A stretch of 64,000 bases of DNA from Nocardia nova (lineage in GTDB: Bacteria > Actinomycetota > Actinomycetes > Mycobacteriales > Mycobacteriaceae): assembly GCF_002933465.1 (NCBI RefSeq), contig NZ_PSZE01000032.1:16972-80971 (forward strand), written 5' to 3'. Positions 8,299 through 18,162 of the stretch are shown here, piece after piece. Position 1 is the stretch's first letter. Each line of letters begins with the position of its first letter. The notes beneath the pieces were generated by a model, which made no database searches, was not told the origin of the DNA, and was given only the letters and a program-made list of their open reading frames with translations. The position numbers and the translations under genes were made by a program.

Positions 8299-10292
8299 AC
8301 ACCGGCAAGCACAGCGAGCTGGCCAACCACGCGTGGTCGGTCGCGGACCTGTTGCGCGGCGACTACAAGCAGTCCGACTACGGCAAGGTGATCCTGCCGT
8401 TCACCGTGCTGCGCCGCCTGGAGTGTGTGCTGGCGCCCACTCGGGACGCGGTTGTCGCGAAGGCCGAGTCGCTGGCGGGCAAAGACCTCGACGTGCACAA
8501 GTTCTTGACCATGGCGGCCGGCGCGGTGTTCTACAACACCAGCGATCTCACTTTGAAGAAGATCGCCGCCGATCCGACCTACGCCTCGAAGAACCTGATC
8601 ACCTACATCGGCGCCTTCTCCGAGAACGCGCGCGAGGTGCTGGAGAAGTACGAATTCGCCCAGCAGATCCGCAAACTCGACGCGGCGGGTTTGCTGTACC
8701 AGGTGGTCGGCAAGTTCGCGGACCTGGACCTGCGCCCGGAGGTGGTGTCCAACCATCAGATGGGTTACGTGTTCGAGGAACTGATCCGGCGCTTCGCCGA
8801 ACAGTCCAACGAGACCGCGGGTGAACACTTCACCCCGCGCGAAGTCATCGAGCTGATGGTGAACCTGCTGATCGCGCCCGACGCCGAACTGCTCGGTGTG
8901 CCCGGTGTGGTCCGCCGCGTACTCGACCCGGCCTGCGGCACCGGCGGCATGCTCAGCTCTGCGGAAGCGCATATCACCGCGTTGAACCCACAGGCGACCG
9001 TGGACCTGTACGGGCAGGAACTGAACCCGGAGTCGTGGGCGATCTGCCGGTCCGACCTGATGATCAAGGGTGAGGACTCCGAGAACATCGTGCTCGGTAA
9101 CTCCCTCGACGACAACGACGGTCACTCGAAGACCAAGTTCGACTACATGCTCGCCAACCCGCCCTTCGGCGTGGAATGGAAGAAGATCAAGGACGATGTC
9201 GAGTGGGAGGCCGCCAACCTCGGTGAAGCGGGACGCTACGGCGCCGGACTGCCCCGCATCAACGACGGGTCGCTGCTGTTCCTGCAGCACATGATCTCGA
9301 AGATGAAGCCGGTGAACGCCTCCGGCGAGGGCGGCAGCCGGATCGCGATCGTCTTCAATGGTTCCCCGCTGTTCACCGGCGCCGCCGGGTCCGGCGAGTC
9401 CGAGATCCGCCGGTGGATCATCGAGAACGACTGGCTGGAAGCTGTTGTCGCCCTGCCGGATCAGCTGTTCTACAACACCGGCATCTCGACCTACTTCTGG
9501 ATTCTCACCAACCGCAAGAAGCCTGATCATCTGGGTAAGGTGGTCCTGCTGGATGCGCGGGAGTACTGGGTCAAAATGCGAAAGTCCCTGGGCGACAAGC
9601 GTAAGCAGCTCAGCGATGAACAGATTCAGGAAATTACACGGCTGTACGGGGAAGCGCTGACGGTTGCCAAGGACCCGACCCACCCGCTGCACGGCAAGGT
9701 GAAGGTCTTCGACAACGACGAGTTCGGATACCGCCGCATCACCGTGGAACGGCCGCTGAAGCTGCGGTTTGCGCTCACCAGCGAAGGTCTGGACAAGCTA
9801 GCCTCCTCGGCACCGGTCCGCAAGCAGTACGGCGACTCCGACGTGTTCCGGGTCCTCCTCGCGCCGTTGGTCGGTACTTCCTGGGAGACGAAGGCTGACG
9901 CCGTATCCGCCATGCGTGATGCCGTTGTTGGTGCTGGTGAAATGTGGCCCAGTGGTGCACCTTTCGCCAAAGCCTTCCGTGAAGCGGTCGGCTCGCGTGA
10001 TGCGGAGGGCGAGGTTCAATTCGTGAAGGGCGCTCCCGAACCGGATCCTGAGCTGCGCGACTATGAGAACGTTCCGTTGACCGAGGACGTCGATGAATAC
10101 CTGAGCCGCGAGGTCCTGCCTCACGTTCCGGATGCATGGATCGACCACGCCAAAACCAAAGTGGGGTACGAGGTCCCCTTCACGCGGCACTTCTATGTGT
10201 ATACGCCGCCCCGGCCGCTGGCGGAGATCGACGCGGAGCTCAAAGCGCTCGAGCTTGAGATCCAAGATCTCCTTGGGGAGGTGACGAAATGA
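8295..10292 (+). CDS. hsdM: Type I restriction-modification system methyltransferase subunit HsdM
   Basis: A 665-residue N6-adenine methylase of the type I M family. It has an N-terminal helical HsdM_N domain (about 5-170, including SDYGKVILPFTVLRRLE), SAM motif I DPACGTGG near 211-218 and a complete catalytic NPPF at 288-291. With HsdS it methylates adenine in a bipartite site, protecting host DNA. The GTG at 8295 lies in a GTGA overlap with the upstream HsdM-like gene and follows GAGGAGG (8282-8288); the 3' end overlaps hsdS by ATGA. Tight coupling implies a single complex. At 665 residues it is longer than the common ~520-residue HsdM; the extra C-terminal region is unassigned. Confidence 0.95.
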   Translation: MNTGKHSELANHAWSVADLLRGDYKQSDYGKVILPFTVLRRLECVLAPTRDAVVAKAESLAGKDLDVHKFLTMAAGAVFYNTSDLTLKKIAADPTYASKNLITYIGAFSENAREVLEKYEFAQQIRKLDAAGLLYQVVGKFADLDLRPEVVSNHQMGYVFEELIRRFAEQSNETAGEHFTPREVIELMVNLLIAPDAELLGVPGVVRRVLDPACGTGGMLSSAEAHITALNPQATVDLYGQELNPESWAICRSDLMIKGEDSENIVLGNSLDDNDGHSKTKFDYMLANPPFGVEWKKIKDDVEWEAANLGEAGRYGAGLPRINDGSLLFLQHMISKMKPVNASGEGGSRIAIVFNGSPLFTGAAGSGESEIRRWIIENDWLEAVVALPDQLFYNTGISTYFWILTNRKKPDHLGKVVLLDAREYWVKMRKSLGDKRKQLSDEQIQEITRLYGEALTVAKDPTHPLHGKVKVFDNDEFGYRRITVERPLKLRFALTSEGLDKLASSAPVRKQYGDSDVFRVLLAPLVGTSWETKADAVSAMRDAVVGAGEMWPSGAPFAKAFREAVGSRDAEGEVQFVKGAPEPDPELRDYENVPLTEDVDEYLSREVLPHVPDAWIDHAKTKVGYEVPFTRHFYVYTPPRPLAEIDAELKALELEIQDLLGEVTK

Positions 10293-11554
10293 CTTCCGGA
10301 GCACTTTCTTCAGTCGCTGCACCTGTTGGATGGTCATGGCGGTCGCTCTGGTCAGCGATGACACGCCAGAAGCGGGTCGGCCAGCCCGGCCTCCGGCCGC
10401 TCTCGGTGTTCCTCGATGCTGGCGTAGTTCCTCGTGACTCGCGCGGAGACAACCACAACCGGCTCGGTGAGGACCTGGCTAAGTATTTGGTCGTTCAACC
10501 TGGAGATGTGGTCTTCAATAAACTGCGTACCTGGCAAGGTGGGATTGGTTCTTCGTCTTATCGGGGTATTGTCAGCCCGGCTTATTATGTGTGTCGGCCT
10601 GACTTGGGATACGATTCGAGATACCTGCATTATCTTCTGCGCTCGACGCCCTATCTTGCCGAATTGACAAGAATTTCCAAGTATATGCCTCCATCGCAGT
10701 TCGATACGCCGTGGGAAACGTTGCGGCTGCTGCCAATCCTCACGCCTCCATTGGAGGAGCAGCGCCGCATCGCCGACTTCCTCGACGCCGAAACCTCCCG
10801 CATCGACCGGCTAGTCGCCCTACAGAGGCAGGTAGTCGAAAGGCTCAATGAGCGAGACGCAGCTGTGAGGGACGTTCTGATTGACCGCATGGCCAACCGG
10901 CGCGGCGAACTTCCCTTACGGCGGTTCATACTCAAGATTGAGCAGGGTGTCAGTCCACAATGCGAATCCGCTCCTCGACAGGATTCCTCTGAATGGTCGG
11001 TACTAAAGCTGAGTGCTGTAAAGGGCGGTGTCTTTCGTCCCGGCGAAAATAAGTTGCTGCCCGGTGGGACCGCACCCTCCCGGGAATATGAGGTACGCCC
11101 GGGGGACCTCCTTGCTACTCGGGCGAACACGCCAGAATTGGTCGGCGATGTTGCGGTCGTATCGTCCGATTGTGCCCGTTTGCTGCTTCCGGACCTCATT
11201 TACAGAATCGGCCTGACCGAGGCGATGGATGCTGAATATGTTACTCAAGTGGCGCTCGGCGGCAGAGTACGATCTGTAATCGAGGCGGCGGCACGAGGAT
11301 CTTCGGGATCCATGGTCAAACTCCGGGGCGAGGACATTAGATCCTGGCCGGTTCCTCCGGCGAGCTTGAGCGAACAGCACGAGCTGGTCCGGGAGATCTC
11401 GCTCGAAACAGTGACTACCGGCCGCTTGCGTGCATTGCTGTCTCGCCAGATCGATCTCCTTGCCGAGCGCCGCCAATCGCTCATCACCGCCGCAGTGACC
11501 GGCCAATTCGACGTCACCACCGCCTCCGGGCGGAATCTCACCCAGGGGGTATAA
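10289..11554 (+). CDS. hsdS: Type I restriction-modification system specificity subunit HsdS
   Basis: A 421-residue DNA-recognition subunit with the usual two half-site organisation. The first target-recognition domain (about 15-150) ends at PPLEEQRRIADFLDAETSRI and its conserved coiled helix. The second domain (about 205-370) ends in a matching SLSEQHELVREISLE helix. It determines the bipartite target of both methylation and cleavage. The ATG at 10289 is in an ATGA overlap with hsdM, with GGGGAGG six bases before it. Both recognition domains look less GC-rich by eye than the conserved helices (for example 10560-10700 and 10980-11300), as expected if they were exchanged by recombination. Confidence 0.93.
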   Translation: MTSGALSSVAAPVGWSWRSLWSAMTRQKRVGQPGLRPLSVFLDAGVVPRDSRGDNHNRLGEDLAKYLVVQPGDVVFNKLRTWQGGIGSSSYRGIVSPAYYVCRPDLGYDSRYLHYLLRSTPYLAELTRISKYMPPSQFDTPWETLRLLPILTPPLEEQRRIADFLDAETSRIDRLVALQRQVVERLNERDAAVRDVLIDRMANRRGELPLRRFILKIEQGVSPQCESAPRQDSSEWSVLKLSAVKGGVFRPGENKLLPGGTAPSREYEVRPGDLLATRANTPELVGDVAVVSSDCARLLLPDLIYRIGLTEAMDAEYVTQVALGGRVRSVIEAAARGSSGSMVKLRGEDIRSWPVPPASLSEQHELVREISLETVTTGRLRALLSRQIDLLAERRQSLITAAVTGQFDVTTASGRNLTQGV

Positions 11555-11559
11555 CGAAA

Positions 11560-14500
11560 ATGTCGGTCCACAGCGAGCAGGTGTTCGGGGCGGCCATCGT
11601 TCAGGCGATGGTGGAGAACGGCTGGCGGGAGGGGAATTCGCATGAGTACCGGGCGGAGCTCGGGCTGGATACGGGGGAGTTGCTGACCTTCATCTCGCAG
11701 ACTCAGCAGACGGAGTGGGATGAGCTGCTCGCCACCTACGGCGACGATCAGGATGAGGCGCAGCGGGGGTTCGCGAAGCGGCTGGGGCAGGAGCTGGTTG
11801 CGAAGGGGCTGGTGCGGGTCCTGCGGGAGGGGGTGAAGGATCGGGGGGTTCTGATCCGCGTTGCTTACTTCAAGCCGAACCTCGTCGGCTCGCAGGACGT
11901 GCTGGATGCTTATAATGCCAATCGGCTCGCGATAGTTCGCGAACTGCCATACGCCACGAAGCCCGGCGCTTCGCGACCGCGTCTGGATCTCGCGTTGCTG
12001 CTCAACGGGATTCCGGTGGCAACAGCGGAGTTGAAGAATCCGCTGACCGGGCAGGGTGTCGAGGAAGCGAAGCGGCAGTATCGCGAGGACCGCGATCCCA
12101 CTGAGCTGATCTTCAAGCATCGGGTGATCGCCAACTTCGCTGTCGACCCGGATCTGGTGTTCGTCACTACGCAGCTGCGGGCGGCGAAGACGGTGTTCCT
12201 CCCGTTCAACACCGGCTCGGAGGGGCCGGGAAATGCCGGCGGCAAAGGGAATCCGCCGGCCACCGCGGAAGGCGAGTACGCGACCTCGTACCTGTGGAAG
12301 CAGGTGTGGCAGCCGGATAACTGGCTGGACCTGCTGGAACGGTTCGTGCACACCGCCGAGACGAAGGGTGCGGGCGGCAAGGCGACTCGCTCGACGATCT
12401 TCCCACGCTTCCACCAGTGGGACGTGGTCAAGAAGCTCGCCGCGCACGCGGCGACCCACGGATCGGGGCATGACTACCTCATCATGGCCTCGGCAGGCTC
12501 CGGCAAGTCGAACACCATCGGCTGGCTCGCGCACCGGCTCAGCGACCTGCACACCGAACGGCTGGAGAACCTCGACCCGGAGGCGCGGGCGGCCGGATTG
12601 CCGCCGGGCGTACCGGTTTTCGACAAGGTCATCATCATCACCGACCGGCGCAACCTGGACTCGCAGCTTCGCGACACCGTCGGCGGGTTCGAGCAGGTGT
12701 CCGGTCTGGTGAGGAAGATCGACGACAAGGCGGGCTCGAAGTCCGAGCAGTTGGCCCAGGCGTTGAACTCGCAGAGCGGCAAGATCATCACCGTCACGCT
12801 GCACACTTTTCCGGCGCTGCTGGATTATCTGCGCCGCGAGCAGGCCGAGCTGGCCGATGGCCGCTACGCCGTCATCATCGATGAAGCGCACTCCTCGCAG
12901 TCTGGTGACGCCGCAGCAGCTGTTCGGACCGCATTGCGCGACATGGGACTTGATGCGGATGACGAGGACCAGGGCGCGGTCGAGGTGAGCATCGACGAAC
13001 GCCTGCGGCGTAAAGCCGAGGCGCGGGCGAAGGCCGCCAACATCTCTTATTTCGCGTTCACCGCGACGCCGAAGGCGAAGACCCTCGAGAACTTCGGTAC
13101 CGCCGACGGCGCCGAATACCGTCCGTTCCATACGTATTCGATGCGGCAGGCGATCGAGGAAGGGTTCATCCTCGACCCGCTGCGCAACTACGTCACCTAC
13201 AAGGCCTACTACCGCCTGGTGAACCAGAATCCCGACGACGTCGAAGTGCCCGAGGCCAAAGCCTCGAACTTGCTCGCACGGTTCGCGTTCATGCACCCGT
13301 ACGCGGTGCAGCAGCACGCGCAGGTGATCGTCGAGCACTTCATCGCGCACACCCGCGGGCGGCTCGGTGGCCGGGCGAAGTCGATGGTGGTGACTGCTTC
13401 CCGGCAGAGCGCGGTCGCGATGGCGCGGGCGATCAAGGAGTACCTGAAGGACCGGGAGTACGACATCAAATACCCGGATGTCGGTGTGCTGGTGGCGTTC
13501 TCCGGCAGCCTCGAGGTCGATGGCGTGGAGGTCACCGAGCCGTCGGAGAACGGTGGGCTCGCCGAATCCGCACTTCCCAAGGCGTTCCGGTACACGCGGG
13601 CCGACGACCGGGCCACCCAGGTGGGTGGCATGGGGCAGAAGGAATACCGGATCCTGGTGGTCGCCGAGAAGTATCAGACCGGGTTCGACGAGCCGCTGCT
13701 CACCACCATGTACGTGAACAAGACGCTGACCGGAATCGCCGCCGTGCAGACACTGTCGCGACTCAACCGCACCCGCGAAGGCAAATCGCAGCAAGATCTG
13801 GTGGTGCTCGACTTCGTCAACGAAGCCGAGAAGATCCAGGAAGCGTTCGCGCCCTACTACGAAGACGCGTTCACCCTGCCGACCGACCCGAACCTGCTGT
13901 ACGTCGCACGCGACCTGGTGACGGCCGCGCCGATCCTGATCACGCAGGAGATGAGGGATTTCGCCGCCGCCTATCTCGTCGCCGAGCAGAAGGCGGCCGG
14001 ATCGGCCGCGAAGTGGGCCAAGTTGCATGCCGAGCTGTATCGGCATTTGGCACCGGCGGTCGACCGGTTCGCTGTGTTTCTCAACAGTGAGGAGGAAGAC
14101 GATGTCGCGCTCGCCGAATCGTTCCGCGCCAACCTCAACGACTACGTCCGCAAGTACGGGTTCCTCGCGCAAATCGTGCCCTATCAGGACCCCGATCTTG
14201 AGCTGCTGCACCTATACGGGCGTCACCTGCTGAATCGGTTGCCGCGACGTGCTGATGGGGGCATCGACATCGGCGAGATCGACTTGAGCCACCTCCGGCT
14301 CGAGCAGACCGGGGAACACGACCTCGGGCTGGCTCCGGAAGGCTCACAGGAATTACGGGGGTTCGGTGACGGTACCGGGCCGGCCAAGGAGCCCGAGAAG
14401 TCCCTGTTGTCCGCGCTGGTCGAGCGGTTCAACGAGCGGTTCGGTACCGAGTTCTCCGAGGAACACCTCGCTGTGCCATTCAACGCCGCCATGGATGAAC

Positions 14501-14724
14501 CGCAGGTGGAGCAGGCGCGCCTGGCGAACAAGAATGTCGACGACTTCGGCGTCGTCTTCGACAAGGTGTTCGCCGAGAAGATGGTCGAACACTTCGATAC
14601 TCTCAACGACCTGGGTGAGCGGTACTTCGCCCGGGACAACGAGTTCAAGAAGGACCTGGATCGGCAGGCGCGGACAGCGGCGTTTCGGCTGCTCGGGCGG
14701 CGGCACGGACTGCCCGAGATGTAG
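11560..14724 (+). CDS. hsdR: Type I restriction-modification system endonuclease subunit HsdR
   Basis: A 1054-residue motor-nuclease. The N-terminal PD-(D/E)xK nuclease has Asp143 and E157-x-K159 (in ATAELKNP). A superfamily 2 translocase follows, with Walker A ASAGSGKS at 310-317, DEAH at 441-444 and motif III FTATPK. The C-terminal helical region contacts the methylase core. The assembled R-M-S complex translocates unmodified DNA and cuts at a distance. It starts five bases after hsdS in the same operon, and all visible catalytic residues are intact, so it is probably active. A 988-residue antisense frame (11245-14211) is a high-GC shadow and not a gene. Confidence 0.95.
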   Translation: MSVHSEQVFGAAIVQAMVENGWREGNSHEYRAELGLDTGELLTFISQTQQTEWDELLATYGDDQDEAQRGFAKRLGQELVAKGLVRVLREGVKDRGVLIRVAYFKPNLVGSQDVLDAYNANRLAIVRELPYATKPGASRPRLDLALLLNGIPVATAELKNPLTGQGVEEAKRQYREDRDPTELIFKHRVIANFAVDPDLVFVTTQLRAAKTVFLPFNTGSEGPGNAGGKGNPPATAEGEYATSYLWKQVWQPDNWLDLLERFVHTAETKGAGGKATRSTIFPRFHQWDVVKKLAAHAATHGSGHDYLIMASAGSGKSNTIGWLAHRLSDLHTERLENLDPEARAAGLPPGVPVFDKVIIITDRRNLDSQLRDTVGGFEQVSGLVRKIDDKAGSKSEQLAQALNSQSGKIITVTLHTFPALLDYLRREQAELADGRYAVIIDEAHSSQSGDAAAAVRTALRDMGLDADDEDQGAVEVSIDERLRRKAEARAKAANISYFAFTATPKAKTLENFGTADGAEYRPFHTYSMRQAIEEGFILDPLRNYVTYKAYYRLVNQNPDDVEVPEAKASNLLARFAFMHPYAVQQHAQVIVEHFIAHTRGRLGGRAKSMVVTASRQSAVAMARAIKEYLKDREYDIKYPDVGVLVAFSGSLEVDGVEVTEPSENGGLAESALPKAFRYTRADDRATQVGGMGQKEYRILVVAEKYQTGFDEPLLTTMYVNKTLTGIAAVQTLSRLNRTREGKSQQDLVVLDFVNEAEKIQEAFAPYYEDAFTLPTDPNLLYVARDLVTAAPILITQEMRDFAAAYLVAEQKAAGSAAKWAKLHAELYRHLAPAVDRFAVFLNSEEEDDVALAESFRANLNDYVRKYGFLAQIVPYQDPDLELLHLYGRHLLNRLPRRADGGIDIGEIDLSHLRLEQTGEHDLGLAPEGSQELRGFGDGTGPAKEPEKSLLSALVERFNERFGTEFSEEHLAVPFNAAMDEPQVEQARLANKNVDDFGVVFDKVFAEKMVEHFDTLNDLGERYFARDNEFKKDLDRQARTAAFRLLGRRHGLPEM

Positions 14725-14766
14725 CGGACGGTGGAAGGGCTGTCGCGGGATGGCAGGGGGTAGACG

Positions 14767-16344
14767 GTGCCGGCGCGTCGCATCGGTATGCGGTACGACC
14801 TGATCGAGGAAATCGGGTTCGGTGGGATGGGATCGGTCTGGCGCGGGTACGACACCGTGCTCGACCGTGAGATCGCGGTGAAGATGATCCGGTTCACCCA
14901 GATTCACTCGCAGACCGATGCCGCCGAGTTCGCCGAGCGGTTTCGTCGGGAAGCCCGGATCACCGCGCAGATCCGGCACCACGGCGTGCCCCAGGTGTAC
15001 GACGCGGTCCTCCATGCGGACTTGAGCGAGGTGTACCTCGTGATGGAACTCGTCGAGGGCGCCCACACATTGCGGCACTATCTCGACCCCGATGTCCCGC
15101 TGCCGGTCGAATGGGCCGTCGCGGTGACCGCGCAGATCGCCACCGCGCTCTCCTACGCGCATGCGCTGCCAGTGGTCCACCGCGATCTCAAACCCGACAA
15201 TATCCTCGTCACGCCCGGCGGCACCGTGAAGATCATCGACTTTGGCATCGCGGCGCTCCTCACGGCCGGCGTGCCGAAGCTGACCATGACGGGCGCGATT
15301 CTCGGCTCGGTGGCGTATATGTCGCCCGAGCAGGCCATCGGCGCCAAGGCAACACCACGTACCGACCTGTATGCGCTCGGCTGCATTCTCTACGAAATGT
15401 TGTGCGGCGCGCCCGTATTCGACGGCACGGCGCCGATGGTGCTGCACCACCACGCTGTCACCCCGCCCGCTGCGCCCCGCGAACTGCGCGGCGAGATCCC
15501 TGCCGAATTGGACCGGCTGGTCTTGGACCTGCTCGCCAAGGAGCCCGAACAGCGACCGGCTGCCGCAGCGGACGTGTACGAGCGACTGCTTCCGTTGCTG
15601 CCCCGAACGGAGTCGACTGTCGGACCGAGCGATGGGTATCTGCCGGGCGTGCCCGACCCGACGGCGATTTTTCGCCGACCCAACGCACCTCTGCGCCCGG
15701 AACAGGTAGCGCCCACTATCCGGTTCCAGGGCGCGCTGCCCGCCACCACGCCGATCAGCGATGAGGTGCTCGAGCAGCGGCTGCGACAACAGTTGGACGA
15801 GTACCGCGACCTGCTCGCCGCGGACCGTCCACTGCAGGCGGCGGATGTCCTCAGCAGCATCCTCGAGCCGGCGGGGCGCGCCTTCGGCACCGAGAGCCCG
15901 CGGGTACTGGAACTACGGTTCGACATAGCGCTCGCTCGCTTCCTCGGCGGCGAATACCGCAAGGCGAGAACGGAATTCGATGTTCTTGCGGCGGCCTCGG
16001 CCCGGGTGAAGGGGTTCGCCGACGACCTGACGATCCAATGCCGCAAGTTCGCCGCGGACTGCCGCATCGAGCTCGGCGAACTCACCGAAGCCTTGTCCGG
16101 AATGCGTGCGGTGCTGGACGATGTGCGCGCCGCGCAGAGTGACTGTAGCGAAATGGCGTTCGAGTTGCGATTGGCTCTCGGACGGTTGCTGGCGCTCATC
16201 GGTCATCGCACGGAGGCCCGCACCACATTCAGCGAGCTGCATGAGGATCTCGTGTGGTTGCGCGGAATCGACGACCCGCTGACCCAGGAAACCGCGGCCG
16301 CGCTGGAGCGGTTCGATGCGGACGACGGACTCTCAGCGGGATAG
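14767..16344 (+). CDS. Soluble Ser/Thr protein kinase at the end of the restriction operon
   Basis: A 525-residue Hanks-type kinase. It has the glycine loop GFGGMG at 17-22, ATP-anchoring Lys39, catalytic HRDLKPDN at 138-145, DFG at 158-160, and an APE-equivalent SPE in the activation segment. After the kinase domain (about 10-275) comes a linker and a helical C-terminal half (about 340-520) that looks TPR-like. There is no transmembrane helix or PASTA domain, so it is cytosolic. The GTG at 14767 follows CAGGGGG by six bases; ATG at 14788 is possible. It begins 42 bases after hsdR on the same strand and runs convergently with eccE, so co-transcription with the restriction genes is likely but not certain. 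Confidence 0.9.
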   Translation: MPARRIGMRYDLIEEIGFGGMGSVWRGYDTVLDREIAVKMIRFTQIHSQTDAAEFAERFRREARITAQIRHHGVPQVYDAVLHADLSEVYLVMELVEGAHTLRHYLDPDVPLPVEWAVAVTAQIATALSYAHALPVVHRDLKPDNILVTPGGTVKIIDFGIAALLTAGVPKLTMTGAILGSVAYMSPEQAIGAKATPRTDLYALGCILYEMLCGAPVFDGTAPMVLHHHAVTPPAAPRELRGEIPAELDRLVLDLLAKEPEQRPAAAADVYERLLPLLPRTESTVGPSDGYLPGVPDPTAIFRRPNAPLRPEQVAPTIRFQGALPATTPISDEVLEQRLRQQLDEYRDLLAADRPLQAADVLSSILEPAGRAFGTESPRVLELRFDIALARFLGGEYRKARTEFDVLAAASARVKGFADDLTIQCRKFAADCRIELGELTEALSGMRAVLDDVRAAQSDCSEMAFELRLALGRLLALIGHRTEARTTFSELHEDLVWLRGIDDPLTQETAAALERFDADDGLSAG

Positions 16345-16387
16345 GTGCCGAGCAATCCGCAAGGCGCCCCCGCAGCCGCGGTTGCGT

Positions 16388-18154
16388 TCAGGCCGGGACC
16401 GCAGGATTCGCCCCCACATACCGCAGTTCCTCCGGCGTGGCGACCATGTACACGCTGGTCTCCCCGCTCTCGGTGCGCACGGTGACCATATTCGCGGTCA
16501 CGGGGTCCTCGATCAGGGTGACATCGGGCTCAAATCCGTCCGCTACCGGCCCGTGCTGGCGCAGCACCATCACGGTGGCGTCGGAGTGGTGCCCGCTCGG
16601 CGCGATGCCGTCGAACACCACCATGGTCGCGAACCGATACGAACTGGCCTGCTGGGAACCGGCCGACCAGGTAGCGAGCGTGAGCGCCTGCGGCATATCG
16701 ACATAACCGACCATCGGCCGCCACTCGTCGTGCCGATTGGTATGCACCACCACACTGGCGCCCAACGCGATCGCGCGCAGGATGACCTGTTTGGCGACCA
16801 GCGGGGAGCCGATGACCTCGACCCTGCGCACGTGCCGGCTCACCAGCGGCAGCGCCACGCCTTGTCCCGAGTTGTCGGCGCCGATGAGCTGTCCGCAGCC
16901 GGCGATCGGCATCGGCACCCGATCCAGCGCGTCCGGCGGTCCGAGGTAGCTGTCCAGCGGCAGCGCCGGCACTCCGGTGCCGAGCGGCAGGCTGAAAAGC
17001 AAGGCGCGCCGCTGCTTTCCGGGCAGTGGAATCAGTCCGGCCGAGCGCACCCGGCACGGCGCGTCGCGGGTCGCGAAGCGTGCGGTCGCCGTCACGGCGA
17101 TGGACGTGTCGGTGATCGCGCCCGTGGTGGGACCGGAATCCACCCGCTGTAGCCGCACGGTGATCGTGGAGGTTACCGTCGGCGTCGACCACACCTCGGC
17201 GATGCCGCGAGAACCCAGGGCCTCGGGGGTCATCCGGTAGGTGGTGTGGTGAAAACCGTTGTGGATCAGGCTGTCCGTCGTCTCCTCGAATTCCTCCGGC
17301 GCCGCGCCGAGGGTCAGCTGGGCGACCGCCTGATTCATCTCGGTCGCCGAGAGCGCGACCGCCGACAGACCGTGCGCGGCGAGTCGATTGGCCACCCGCC
17401 GCGTGGCCACCACCGCCGAGCGCAAGGTCCCCTCCGCCCCGCCGCCGCGCCGATCGACGGCGGCGGCGTTGGCCAGCGGATCCAGCCGCAGGACGACCCA
17501 GACCGTCCGATGCGCCACGGCCGGCAGCGGCCCGAGGATGCTCTCGTAGGTGCGTGCCACCGCACCGGTGCCGGCACTGCGTGATCCGGTACTGATCACA
17601 TCGATGGCGGCCAGCCGGATGTCGAACTGATCGAGACAGCGCGCGATCTCGGCCAGCGGCAGCATATCGTCGCCGAGCAGCCCGCTGGGGCTGAGCCGGG
17701 TGACCGTTCGCGGCTGTGCGTCGATCCGCAACATGGTGATGAGCCGGTCACCGTCCCAGCGCATTCCGTAACTTCCGCCTTCGGTCAGTGGAACATTGAA
17801 CGGCGAATGTTGAACGGCGGTGGAACGATTACGAAACAATTGCCAACGAAAGGTAATTCCGCGTGCCAGAGATTGTGCGAGAGAAGTGCCGCGAATCGGC
17901 GCCAGCGCGACGATCACCAACACCGCGGCGACACCGACCGGAACCCACCAGAGCGGCGTGAAAACCCTTGCCGCGAAGGCGCCAACAGCCGCCGTGACCA
18001 GCACCGGGAGCACCAGACGCAGGGGCAGCAGGTGGAAGAGCCAGAATTCCGTCGAGCGCAATTGCGGTGTGTTCGAGCGCGATTCGGAAGCGTCGGATGA
18101 ATCGTCTTCAGGCGGTGTGACTTTTTCTCCGCGCGCGGTGGAGTTCATGCGCAC
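16388..18154 (-). CDS. eccE: Type VII secretion protein EccE (ESX locus 1)
   Basis: A 588-residue EccE-family component, which lies at the periphery of the ESX inner-membrane complex. After a charged N-terminus there are two adjacent transmembrane helices (about 42-85), then a long soluble region with the family segments YGMRWDGDRLITMLRI and SILGPLPAVAHRTVWVVLRL and the conserved GCGQLIGADNSGQGVALPL. The same segments occur in the second EccE at 47161-48837, so the two are paralogues. The start is GTG at 18154 or ATG at 18148. It is divergent from eccB, with 111 bases between them, and convergent with the kinase gene. Confidence 0.85.
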   Translation of the reverse strand: MRMNSTARGEKVTPPEDDSSDASESRSNTPQLRSTEFWLFHLLPLRLVLPVLVTAAVGAFAARVFTPLWWVPVGVAAVLVIVALAPIRGTSLAQSLARGITFRWQLFRNRSTAVQHSPFNVPLTEGGSYGMRWDGDRLITMLRIDAQPRTVTRLSPSGLLGDDMLPLAEIARCLDQFDIRLAAIDVISTGSRSAGTGAVARTYESILGPLPAVAHRTVWVVLRLDPLANAAAVDRRGGGAEGTLRSAVVATRRVANRLAAHGLSAVALSATEMNQAVAQLTLGAAPEEFEETTDSLIHNGFHHTTYRMTPEALGSRGIAEVWSTPTVTSTITVRLQRVDSGPTTGAITDTSIAVTATARFATRDAPCRVRSAGLIPLPGKQRRALLFSLPLGTGVPALPLDSYLGPPDALDRVPMPIAGCGQLIGADNSGQGVALPLVSRHVRRVEVIGSPLVAKQVILRAIALGASVVVHTNRHDEWRPMVGYVDMPQALTLATWSAGSQQASSYRFATMVVFDGIAPSGHHSDATVMVLRQHGPVADGFEPDVTLIEDPVTANMVTVRTESGETSVYMVATPEELRYVGANPAVPA

Positions 18155-18162
18155 ATAATGGA

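Noticed and set aside
11245..14211. 988-residue frame on the minus strand opposite hsdR
   Set aside because: It mirrors a clear HsdR, has no family motifs and is rich in Arg/Val/His as expected for an antisense frame in high-GC DNA.
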